Assembly (NCBI GenBank): GCA_025966215.1
Contig: JAOPVM010000126.1
Location: 1-11,139, forward strand
DNA from: Klenkia sp.
GTDB lineage: Bacteria > Actinomycetota > Actinomycetes > Mycobacteriales > Geodermatophilaceae
DNA: 11,139 nt
Direction: 5' to 3'
Made by a program: the position numbers and the translations under genes. Shown here piece by piece: positions 1 through 5,687 of the stretch (positions are counted from its first letter, which is position 1; each line of letters starts with the position of its first letter). The notes beneath the pieces were generated by a model that searched no databases, was not told the origin of the DNA, and saw nothing but the letters and a program-made list of their open reading frames with translations.

Positions 1-18
1 CGTCGATGGGTCGTGCTC

Positions 19-26
19 GAGGAAGG
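19..26 (+). promoter_or_regulatory. Shine-Dalgarno site that favours the TTG start at 34
   Basis: GAGGAAGG, a strong match to the anti-Shine-Dalgarno sequence, ends 7 nt before TTG at 34. No comparable site is visible in the 12 bases before GTG at 13. This decides the start of the acyltransferase. Confidence 0.6.
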
Positions 27-33
27 CGTTGCG

Positions 34-792
34 TTGTTCTACTGGTTCCTCAAGTTCGAGGCCGTCGGGCCGATCGTGCGTCTGGTGTTCCGTCCGCAGG
101 TGACCGGGGCCGAGAACGTGCCGCGCCGTGGTGCCGCCGTGCTGGCCAGCAACCACCTCTCGGCCTCGGACTGGGTCTTCATGCCGCTGATGCTGCGTCG
201 CCGGGTCACCTTCCTGGCCAAGGCCGAGTACTTCACCTCCCCGGGCGTCAAGGGCTTCCTGCAGCGGGTCTTCTTCTCCGGGGCCGGTCAGGTGCCGATC
301 GACCGCTCCAGCGCGGACGCCGCCGAGGCCGCGTTGGTCACCGGGGTGCGGATCCTGCAGCAGGGCAAGCTGCTGGGCATCTACCCGGAGGGCACCCGCT
401 CGCCCGACGGCCGGCTCTTCCGCGGCAAGACCGGGGTCTCCCGGATGACCTTGGAGACCGGCTGTCCGGTGATCCCGGTGGCGATGGTGCCGGTGCGCAG
501 CTTCCGCGTCCTGGGCAAGAAGATCGAGCGCGTGCGGGTGGTGGTGGGGGAGCCGTTGGACTTCTCCCGCTACGAGGGCATGGCCGGCGACCGCTTCGTC
601 GAGCGGTCCATCACCGACGAGATCATGTACGAGATCATGTTGCTGTCGGGCCAGGAGTACGTCGACCTGTACGGCGCCAAGGTCAAGAAGTCGATGGACA
701 CCACCGGCGCCAGCGCGGTCGAGGTGGTCGGGAAGCTGCAGCCCCCGGCGCACGAGACAGCCGACCGACTGCCGAGCAGTCTCGCGGGCTAG
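34..792 (+). CDS. PlsC-like 1-acyl-sn-glycerol-3-phosphate acyltransferase
   Basis: Probable membrane-associated acyltransferase that moves an acyl chain from a thioester donor to lysophosphatidic acid or a related acceptor in phospholipid synthesis. Numbered from the TTG at 34 (252 aa), the catalytic block NHLSASD is at about residues 40-46, a Lys-Ala-Glu-Tyr-Phe stretch follows, the acceptor-binding block YPEGTRSPDG is at about 117-126, and VIPVAM is at about 146-151. These are the standard blocks of the LPLAT/PlsC family. The sequence resembles mycobacterial Rv2182c as I recall it, including a C-terminal SGQEYVD motif. I chose TTG at 34 because GAGGAAGG lies 7 nt upstream and the resulting MFYWFLKF start matches the family. 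The frame is open to the window edge, so GTG at 13 or a start outside remains possible. The stop lies in CTAG, shared with the convergent tetR gene. The family is clear; the exact acceptor is not. Confidence 0.88.
   Translation: MFYWFLKFEAVGPIVRLVFRPQVTGAENVPRRGAAVLASNHLSASDWVFMPLMLRRRVTFLAKAEYFTSPGVKGFLQRVFFSGAGQVPIDRSSADAAEAALVTGVRILQQGKLLGIYPEGTRSPDGRLFRGKTGVSRMTLETGCPVIPVAMVPVRSFRVLGKKIERVRVVVGEPLDFSRYEGMAGDRFVERSITDEIMYEIMLLSGQEYVDLYGAKVKKSMDTTGASAVEVVGKLQPPAHETADRLPSSLAG
789..792. other. Shared CTAG: overlapping stop codons of convergent genes
   Basis: The palindrome CTAG supplies TAG to the acyltransferase on the plus strand (790-792) and TAG to the TetR gene on the minus strand (791-789). 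No intergenic space remains for a terminator, so each transcript must run into the other gene's 3' end. Confidence 0.85.
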
Positions 793-1358
793 CGCGAGGT
801 GATCCGGTCCAGGACGTCGGCGGCGAGGGCCAGGACGTCGTCCCGGGTCATCGTGGTGGGGTCGGCGGTCCAGCCGACCACCAGGTCCTCGGTGAAGGCG
901 AACCAGGAGCGCACCAGCTGACGGTGCCGGGCGTCGTCGGGCAGCCCGACGGCGGCCAGGGTGCCGTCCACGAGCTCCTCGCGGGCGTCGGTGTAGACCT
1001 CGGCCACCCAGGGGTCCCCGCCCGAGGCCCCGCCCACGAAGGCGACGTAGCTCTCCCGGTAGGTCTCCACCCACTGGACGAACCGGTCCAGCATGCCCGC
1101 GTGCGCCCCGGCCGACGGAGCCCCGCCGGTCGGGCCCAGCACGTGGTCGCACAGCAGCCGGGCCGCCGCCGTCGTCACCGCGGTGTAGTAGTCGCGCTTG
1201 GTGGCGAAGTAGTGGAACAGCAGGCTGCGACTGATCCCGGCGCGGCGGGCCACCTCGTCGATGGTCAGCTCCTGCACCGGGGTGGTGGGCAGCAGCTCCA
1301 GGCCGATCTCGACCAGCTGGGCCCGTCGGTCGGCGGCCGACCGCCGGGCTGCGGTCAC
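789..1358 (-). CDS. TetR-family transcriptional regulator
   Basis: Predicted DNA-binding repressor of 189 aa, normal for TetR proteins. The N-terminal helix-turn-helix lies at about residues 31-61 (LTIDEVARRAGISRSLLFHYF, then ATKRDYY), with the typical GISRSLLFHYF recognition helix. The rest is a helical ligand-binding and dimerisation domain of unknown specificity. The GTG start at 1358 overlaps the TGA of the upstream hydrolase gene as GTGA, so translation is probably coupled. The same frame runs open back to 1769, but that stretch is antisense-like to the hydrolase and has no domain. As last gene of the monooxygenase-hydrolase operon, it probably controls that operon and the divergent SDR through the palindromes at 3830-3875. 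This is inference from position and symmetry. Its stop shares CTAG with the convergent acyltransferase. Confidence 0.9.
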   Translation of the reverse strand: MTAARRSAADRRAQLVEIGLELLPTTPVQELTIDEVARRAGISRSLLFHYFATKRDYYTAVTTAAARLLCDHVLGPTGGAPSAGAHAGMLDRFVQWVETYRESYVAFVGGASGGDPWVAEVYTDAREELVDGTLAAVGLPDDARHRQLVRSWFAFTEDLVVGWTADPTTMTRDDVLALAADVLDRITSR

Positions 1359-2278
1359 CAGGGCTCCAGCAGCCGCCGGATGGCCGCGGCCACCAGGTCG
1401 GGCCGCTCCTGGGGGAGCATGTGGCCGCAGTCGGGGACCACCTGCAGGTGTGCGTCGGGCAGCGCCGCGGCCAGCCGCTCGGCGTGCCGCACCGGGGTCA
1501 GCTTGTCGGTCTCGCCGACCAGCACCTCCGCCGGGACGGCGCGCAGCGCGGCGAGCGCCTGCGCCTTGTCGTGCCGGCCGAGCGCGGGGTAGAAGGCGGC
1601 GAAGGAGCGCACCGAGGACGCCGACATGATCTCCGCGCCGCGCAGCACCATCGCGTCGGTGGCCGCGCTGCCGTAGAGCAGCCCGCGCACCAGGGCCTGG
1701 TGTCGGGGTGCCGTCGGCGGCACCCGGCGGCGCCAGCCGTCCACCCGGCGGCTGTGCGCGACCGCCCACGAGGAGACCCGGGGGAGCAGCCGCTGCTGCA
1801 GCCGCTCGGCCGCAGTACGTGGCGGCGTGGCGAGCCGGCCCGCCGAGGTGTCGACCAGGGCCACACCGCGCACCCGTTCGCCGATCAGGTCGGGGTGGGC
1901 GGCGGCCAGCGCCATGATCGTCATGCCGCCCATCGAGTGCCCGCCCAGCACCACCGGGCCGGTCGGCACGAGGGCGGCCAGCACGGTCGCCAGGTCCTCC
2001 CCGAGCAGGTCGATCTCGACGTCGTCGTCGGCCACCTCGCCCCAGGTGGAGCGTCCGTGCCCGCGCTGGTCGTAGCGGACCAGCCGCACCGACCCCTCGG
2101 CCAGGTCGGGGGCGAGCTCGGCGGCCACGTCGTCCCAGGAGGCCTGCGACAGCGTCCAGCCGTGGGCGAGCACCAGGGTCACCGGCGCCTGGGGGGAGCC
2201 CGAGACCGTCGCGTGCAGTCGGGCGCCGTCGGTGGTGCCGACCGCGTGCACGGTCCGCTGCACGGTCGTCGCGGTCAC
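1355..2278 (-). CDS. alpha/beta-hydrolase (probable esterase or lactonase)
   Basis: Serine hydrolase of 307 aa with an alpha/beta-hydrolase fold. Visible signatures are the oxyanion-hole HGW at residues 39-41, the YDQRGHGRS strand-loop at about 69-77, the nucleophile elbow GHSMGG with Ser115, a probable acid Asp258 in GETDKLTP, and the catalytic His286 in DCGHMLP. A cap region lies between about 145 and 235. I see no signal peptide, so it should be cytoplasmic. The GTG start at 2278 overlaps the monooxygenase stop as GTGA, and its own stop overlaps the TetR start the same way. The frame is open further upstream to 3847, but that part is a shadow of the monooxygenase. Next to a Baeyer-Villiger enzyme, hydrolysis of the ester or lactone product is the natural role. 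The substrate is not known, and haloperoxidase- or epoxide-hydrolase-like activity cannot be excluded from sequence alone. Confidence 0.9.
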   Translation of the reverse strand: MTATTVQRTVHAVGTTDGARLHATVSGSPQAPVTLVLAHGWTLSQASWDDVAAELAPDLAEGSVRLVRYDQRGHGRSTWGEVADDDVEIDLLGEDLATVLAALVPTGPVVLGGHSMGGMTIMALAAAHPDLIGERVRGVALVDTSAGRLATPPRTAAERLQQRLLPRVSSWAVAHSRRVDGWRRRVPPTAPRHQALVRGLLYGSAATDAMVLRGAEIMSASSVRSFAAFYPALGRHDKAQALAALRAVPAEVLVGETDKLTPVRHAERLAAALPDAHLQVVPDCGHMLPQERPDLVAAAIRRLLEPW

Positions 2279-3798
2279 GCCGGCACCTGCTCGCGTGCGT
2301 CGGCCGTCGTCCCCACGTAGTTCTGCCGGTCCAGGGTCCGGGTGAGCCGGCGGAACCGGAAGGTGAAGTCCGGCCACAGGGTGGTGTTGTGGCCGTGCTC
2401 GTCCAGGTACCAGGAGCCGCAGCCCCCCTCGAGCCACACGGTGCCGGCCGAACGCTCGGCGACCAGTGCGCGGTAGTCGTCCTGGGCGGCCTGGGTGGTC
2501 TCCAGGGTGGCCAGCCCCTCGTCGTCCATGGCCTGGACGGCCTTGCTGACGTAGCCGATCTGGGACTCGATCATGTAGACCATCGAGGTGTGCCCGACCC
2601 CCACGTTGGGGCCGACCAGCAGGAACAGGTTGGGGAAGCCGGCGACCGTGCTGCCCCGGTTGGTGGTCATCCCGTCGGCCCAGACCTCGGCCAGGGTGCG
2701 GCCGCCCCTGCCGGTGATGCGGTGCGCGATCGGCAGGTCGGTGACGTGGAAGCCGGTGGCCAGGACCAGGGTGTCGGTGGGGCGCTCCACGCCGTCGCGG
2801 GTGACCACCGAGTGCGGCCGGATCTCGGCGATCCCGGCGTTCACCACCTCGGCGTTGGGCGCGGTGACCGCCGGGTACCAGTCGTTGCTGATCAGGATGC
2901 GCTTGCAGCCGATCGTGTAGTCCGGGGTGAGCGTGGCGCGCAGCTGTGGGTCGCGGACCTGGCGCTCGAGGTGGGTGCGGGCCAGCTTCTGCACCGGGGC
3001 CAGGAAGCGTGGGTCCTTCGTGATCCCGACGGCCAGGAACTCCCGGGCGGCGTAGAGCACGCCGCGGACGGCCTTCTGGACCAGCGGGACGCGGCGGTAG
3101 AGCGCCCGCTCGAACGCCGTCGTCGGCCGGTCGCCGCGCGGGATGACCCACGGCGGGGTGCGCTGGTAGACCGTCACCGACCCGGCGACCGGCTGGATGG
3201 AGGGCACCACCTGGATGGCCGAGGCCCCGGTGCCGACGACGGCGACCCGCTCCCCGGTGAGGTCGTGGTCGGCGTCCCAGCGGGCGGAGTGCATGACGGT
3301 GCCGGCGAAGTCCTCGATGCCCGGGATGTCGGGGTACGAGGGGTCGGCGAGGGCACCGGCGGCGCTGATCAGCACCTGGGCGGAGAAGTCGCCGGCGCTG
3401 GTGCGCACCTGCCAGCGCGCGGCCGCGGCGTCCCAGCGGGCCTCGGTGACCTCGGCGCCGAAGACGTGGTGGCGCAGCACGTCGAAGCGGCGGGCGACGT
3501 CCTGCAGGTAGGCCAGGATCTCCGGCTGCTCGGAGTACGTCCGCGGCCACTCCGGGTTGGGTGCGAAGGAGAACGAGTAGAGGTTGGACTGCACGTCGCA
3601 GGCCGCGCCCGGGTACGTGTTGTCCCGCCAGGTGCCGCCCACGTCGTCCCCACGCTCGAGGACGACGAGGTCCTCCACGCCCTGCGCACGCAGCCGGATG
3701 GCCATGCCGAGCCCGGCGAACCCCGACCCGATCACCGCCACACGCACGTGCCGGGTCTGCTGGTCGGACTGCGGCTGGCTCTCGATCGTGCTGGTCAC
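2275..3798 (-). CDS. Flavin-containing (type I Baeyer-Villiger) monooxygenase
   Basis: FAD- and NADPH-dependent monooxygenase of 507 aa, expected to insert oxygen beside a ketone to make an ester or lactone. The FAD-binding Rossmann motif GSGFAGLG is at residues 24-31, followed by GGTW at 54-57 and the YPGAACD stretch at 62-68. The Baeyer-Villiger fingerprint FAGTVMHSARWD is at 164-175 and fits FxGxxxHxxxW(P/D). The second, NADP-binding Rossmann motif VVGTGASA is at 187-194, followed by YQRTPPWVIPR and later LVLATGF. Length is close to that of small type I enzymes. The GTG start at 3798 has AAGGGAG 7 nt upstream. It is the first gene of the operon with the hydrolase and TetR. Sequence gives no safe substrate; linear, cyclic and aromatic ketones are all possible, and some members also oxidise sulfides or amines. 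Confidence 0.92.
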   Translation of the reverse strand: MTSTIESQPQSDQQTRHVRVAVIGSGFAGLGMAIRLRAQGVEDLVVLERGDDVGGTWRDNTYPGAACDVQSNLYSFSFAPNPEWPRTYSEQPEILAYLQDVARRFDVLRHHVFGAEVTEARWDAAAARWQVRTSAGDFSAQVLISAAGALADPSYPDIPGIEDFAGTVMHSARWDADHDLTGERVAVVGTGASAIQVVPSIQPVAGSVTVYQRTPPWVIPRGDRPTTAFERALYRRVPLVQKAVRGVLYAAREFLAVGITKDPRFLAPVQKLARTHLERQVRDPQLRATLTPDYTIGCKRILISNDWYPAVTAPNAEVVNAGIAEIRPHSVVTRDGVERPTDTLVLATGFHVTDLPIAHRITGRGGRTLAEVWADGMTTNRGSTVAGFPNLFLLVGPNVGVGHTSMVYMIESQIGYVSKAVQAMDDEGLATLETTQAAQDDYRALVAERSAGTVWLEGGCGSWYLDEHGHNTTLWPDFTFRFRRLTRTLDRQNYVGTTADAREQVPA

Positions 3799-3826
3799 CG
3801 GTGCGCTCCCTTGCGGACGGCTGGGC

Positions 3827-3855
3827 TTGCTGAGCAGTGCTCAACACGGTACAAC
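3827..3855 (+). promoter_or_regulatory. Proposed promoter for the SDR gene
   Basis: TTGCTG at 3827-3832 and TACAAC at 3850-3855 are 17 bp apart, a plausible primary-sigma pair. Operator 1 overlaps the -35 box and spacer, and operator 2 starts just downstream of the -10 box, a layout that suits repression. No other good pair is visible in the short gap. This is pattern reading only. Confidence 0.45.
3830..3844. promoter_or_regulatory. Operator 1: palindrome, probable TetR-type binding site
   Basis: CTGAGCAGTGCTCAA is a perfect 13-bp inverted repeat about a central G at 3837, with one mismatched outer pair. It differs from operator 2 by a single base. It overlaps the -35 region of the proposed SDR promoter and lies downstream of the -10 of the proposed monooxygenase promoter. 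The binding protein is inferred to be the operon's TetR regulator. Confidence 0.72.
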
Positions 3856-3875
3856 AGCCGTTGAGCAGTGCTCAA
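3846..3875 (-). promoter_or_regulatory. Proposed promoter for the monooxygenase-hydrolase-tetR operon
   Basis: On the minus strand TTGAGC (3875-3870) and TACCGT (3851-3846) are 18 bp apart. The -35 box lies within operator 2 and the -10 box is followed by operator 1, mirroring the SDR promoter. The two -10 boxes overlap at 3850-3851. The -35 box falls in the palindrome and may match by chance, so this is weaker than the operator calls. Confidence 0.38.
3861..3875. promoter_or_regulatory. Operator 2: perfect 15-bp palindrome, probable TetR-type site
   Basis: TTGAGCAGTGCTCAA is a perfect inverted repeat of 7-bp arms around a central G at 3868. Its centre is 31 bp from that of operator 1, close to three turns of the helix, so both sites face the same side. 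The 16 bases TGAGCAGTGCTCAACA occur exactly at 3831-3846 and again at 3862-3877. It covers the -35 region of the proposed monooxygenase promoter. Confidence 0.75.
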
Positions 3876-3907
3876 CAGCACGCGTCACCGACGACGAGGA
3901 GCCCGCC

Positions 3908-4807
3908 ATGCCCCGCACCCCCATCCGTCCGCTGGCCGGTCAGGCCGTGCTCATCACCGGCGCCGCCCGCGGCATCGGCGCCGAGCTCGCCCGCAAGGCC
4001 GCCGCGCGCGGCGCCCGGGTCGCCCTGGTCGGGCTGGAGCCCGAGCTGCTCGCCGCCGTCGCCACCGAGCTCGGCCCCGAGCACCTGTGGGTCGAGGCCG
4101 ACGTCACCGACGCCGACGCGATGGCCGCCGCCGTGCAGCGGGCCGTGGACGTCTTCGGGGGGCTGGACGTCGTCGTCGCCAACGCCGGGATCGCCCCGAT
4201 GAACACCGTGGCCACCGCCTCGGCCCGGGCACTGGCCCGCACCATCGAGGTCAACCTGACCGGCGCGATGCTCACCGCGCACGCGGCACTGCCGGCCATC
4301 AGCGCGCGCCGCGGGCACGTGCTGCTCATCTCCTCGGCCGCCGCGTTCTCCCTGCTGCCGGGGCTGAGCGCCTACTGCGCGGCCAAGGCCGGGCTGGAGC
4401 GCTTCGGCGACGTGCTGCGGCTGGAGGTCGCGCACCGCGGCGTCACCGTGGCCAGTGCACACCCGGTCTGGATCGACACCGACATGGTGCGGGACACCAA
4501 GGCCGCGCTGCCCACGTTCAGGGCCACCCTCGACCGGCTCCCCGGCCCGCTGGGCAGCTACACCTCGGTGTCGGACTGCGCCGACGCGCTGCTGCGCAAC
4601 CTGGAGACCCGGGGCCGCCGGGTGTTCGTCCCGCGTTCGGTCGGGTTCTTCTCCGCCTGGCGGCAGGCCGTCATCGGCGCGGTGGGGGAGAAGCTGGTGC
4701 TCGCCCAGTCCAGGGTCGCCGTCCCCCAGCTGGAGGAGGAGATCGCGGCGCTGAACGGCGAGGAGTTCGGCGCCAACTCGGTGGAGCGGGGTCGCGCTCG
4801 CAGCTGA
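3908..4807 (+). CDS. Short-chain dehydrogenase/reductase (SDR)
   Basis: NAD(P)-dependent oxidoreductase of 299 aa with a classical SDR fold. The cofactor motif TGAARGIG is at residues 17-24, the adenine-contact Asp-Val at 65-66, NAG at 92-94, the structural Asn at 116, the catalytic Ser at 143, and the YCAAK pair Tyr156/Lys160. The tail after about residue 200 is longer than in minimal 250-aa SDRs and ends in a charged, glutamate-rich segment. The ATG at 3908 has GAGGAG 6 nt upstream; longer in-frame starts would run through the operators and the monooxygenase gene. It is transcribed away from the monooxygenase operon and shares its palindromic control region. Making the ketone from an alcohol (or the reverse) is the likely role, inferred from context. 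Coenzyme preference and substrate cannot be read with confidence. Confidence 0.92.
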   Translation: MPRTPIRPLAGQAVLITGAARGIGAELARKAAARGARVALVGLEPELLAAVATELGPEHLWVEADVTDADAMAAAVQRAVDVFGGLDVVVANAGIAPMNTVATASARALARTIEVNLTGAMLTAHAALPAISARRGHVLLISSAAAFSLLPGLSAYCAAKAGLERFGDVLRLEVAHRGVTVASAHPVWIDTDMVRDTKAALPTFRATLDRLPGPLGSYTSVSDCADALLRNLETRGRRVFVPRSVGFFSAWRQAVIGAVGEKLVLAQSRVAVPQLEEEIAALNGEEFGANSVERGRARS

Positions 4808-4814
4808 CCGCGGT

Positions 4815-4882
4815 CGAGAGGGCAGTTGCGGTCGCCCGGACCGGCGCGCCGGTGCGTGTCGGCGACCGGAACTGCGCTCTCG
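4815..4882. repeat. Large inverted repeat (22-bp arms, 2 mismatches) with inner palindrome
   Basis: The arms are 4815-4836 and 4861-4882; 20 of 22 positions pair. Between them lies a perfect 14-bp palindrome, ACCGGCGCGCCGGT, at 4840-4853, so the whole element can fold as a stem with an inner hairpin. It begins 8 bases after the SDR stop codon. There is no following T-tract, so it is not a classical intrinsic terminator, although it could still stop or process transcripts. A dispersed intergenic palindromic repeat of the genome is the other likely reading; only one copy is in this window. Confidence 0.75.
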
Positions 4883-5197
4883 GGATCACCGCAGCCCAGC
4901 CGACGACGAGGACGACGACGAGGCAGCCGGTCGTCCCAGGATCTCCCCGGCCGTCGCCGCCCGTCGCCGGGAGGAGGGCCTGGACCTCGGCGTCGTCCTC
5001 GGTCCGGTGGGCGGCTGCGGGCTGGGTCCGTACGTCCCGTCGGTGCGGGGTGGGTCGAGAGCGGACCGCGGAGCCGCTGTCGAGCCAGGGCGTCGCCGGC
5101 GGCGAGTTCGGCCCGAGCGCGGGCGGGGGGCTGGTCGGCGGGCACCGGGACAGGGGCGGCACGACCGCGGCGAGCGCAGGCGCTGTCCGCCACCGCC

Positions 5198-5203
5198 TAC
5201 CGT
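5198..5203 (+). promoter_or_regulatory. Probable -10 box giving a leaderless exoribonuclease mRNA
   Basis: TACCGT ends 7 nt before GTG at 5211, and there is no Shine-Dalgarno sequence in that gap. TAnnnT at this distance from a GTG fits leaderless transcription, which is common in actinobacteria. No convincing -35 box is seen. Confidence 0.5.
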
Positions 5204-5210
5204 TCTCCTC

Positions 5211-5687
5211 GTGCGGCTCTACTTCTACGACACAGAGATCATCGAGGACGGCAGCACGATCGACCTGGTGTCGATCGGGGTCGTCGACGAGACCGGGCGG
5301 GAGTTCTACGCCGTCTCCACCGAGTTCGACGGCTCGCGGGCCATCCCGTGGGTCCGGCGCAACGTGCTGGACAAGCTGCCGCCGCCGGCGGACAAGGCGT
5401 GGCGCACCCGCCGGCAGATCCGCGAGTCGCTGCTGGACTTCCTCACCGCCCCCGGTGAGGAGGTCCAGCTGTGGGCCTGGATCGCCGCCTACGACCACGT
5501 CGTGCTGTGCCAGCTGTGGGGCGCGATGCCCGCGCTGGCCAAGCCGGTGCCGCGCTTCACCCACGAGCTCAAGCAGCGGTGGGAGGACGCCGGTTCCCCG
5601 CCGCTGCCGCCCAAGTCGCCCGACGCGCACGACGCGCTGGTGGACGCCCGGCACGGGCTGGCCGTCTGGCGGTCGCTGACTACCTGA
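5211..5687 (+). CDS. Polyadenylate-specific 3'-exoribonuclease AS
   Basis: Cytoplasmic 3'-to-5' RNase of the RNase T/DEDDh superfamily, 158 aa, closely resembling M. tuberculosis Rv2179c, the founder of this actinobacterial family. The start MRLYFYDTEIIEDG carries the first metal ligands Asp7 and Glu9. The second Asp is Asp95 in AYDH. The DEDDh finish is His140 and Asp145 in HDALVDAR. Family features such as SIGVV, YAVSTEFD, LWAW and CQLWG are all present, so the enzyme appears complete. GTG at 5211 gives the family-length protein; a 68-residue upstream extension in the same frame is low-complexity and rejected. Its stop overlaps the 3' end of the convergent NmrA-like gene by 8 bases. The family trims RNA 3' ends with preference for adenylate; the in vivo substrate here is unknown. 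Confidence 0.92.
   Translation: MRLYFYDTEIIEDGSTIDLVSIGVVDETGREFYAVSTEFDGSRAIPWVRRNVLDKLPPPADKAWRTRRQIRESLLDFLTAPGEEVQLWAWIAAYDHVVLCQLWGAMPALAKPVPRFTHELKQRWEDAGSPPLPPKSPDAHDALVDARHGLAVWRSLTT

Larger units (their letters stand above)
4808..5210. other. Gene-free stretch between SDR and exoribonuclease
   Basis: About 400 bases with no convincing coding region on either strand; the open frames are low-complexity Arg/Gly/Pro/Ala translations without domains. It holds a large hairpin at 4815-4882, a GAC/GAG trinucleotide-rich tract near 4902-4922, a weaker 10-bp stem (one mismatch) with arms 5055-5064 and 5074-5083, and the likely leaderless promoter of the next gene near its right end. Confidence 0.6.

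Noticed and set aside
1355..3847. 830-codon minus-strand frame that would fuse a long N-terminal part to the hydrolase
   Set aside because: The N-terminal part is an Arg/Pro/Gly-rich out-of-frame reading of the monooxygenase. The hydrolase fold starts just after GTG at 2278, which overlaps the monooxygenase stop.
2389..3864. Long plus-strand open frame of 491 codons opposite the monooxygenase gene
   Set aside because: Low-complexity Gly/Val/Asp/Arg/His translation with no motifs, exactly antisense to a gene with full flavoenzyme signatures; a known effect of high third-position GC.
3584..3907. Upstream start for the SDR, adding 108 residues
   Set aside because: It would cross the operators and the monooxygenase gene; ATG at 3908 has a good ribosome site and gives the normal SDR N-terminus.
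4902..4922. Trinucleotide GAC/GAG tract considered as a functional repeat
   Set aside because: Short and imperfect, and expected by chance in GC-rich intergenic DNA.
5007..5210. 68-residue N-terminal extension of the exoribonuclease
   Set aside because: Gly/Arg-rich without family similarity; GTG at 5211 gives the family-length start MRLYFYDTE and is preceded by a leaderless-type promoter.
4671..5654. Minus-strand frame with a hydrophobic Leu/Val-rich stretch near 4895-4925, considered as a small membrane protein
   Set aside because: The hydrophobic run is the reverse reading of a GAC/GAG-rich tract; the rest is Pro/Arg-rich without motifs, start or ribosome site, and it runs into antisense of the exoribonuclease.
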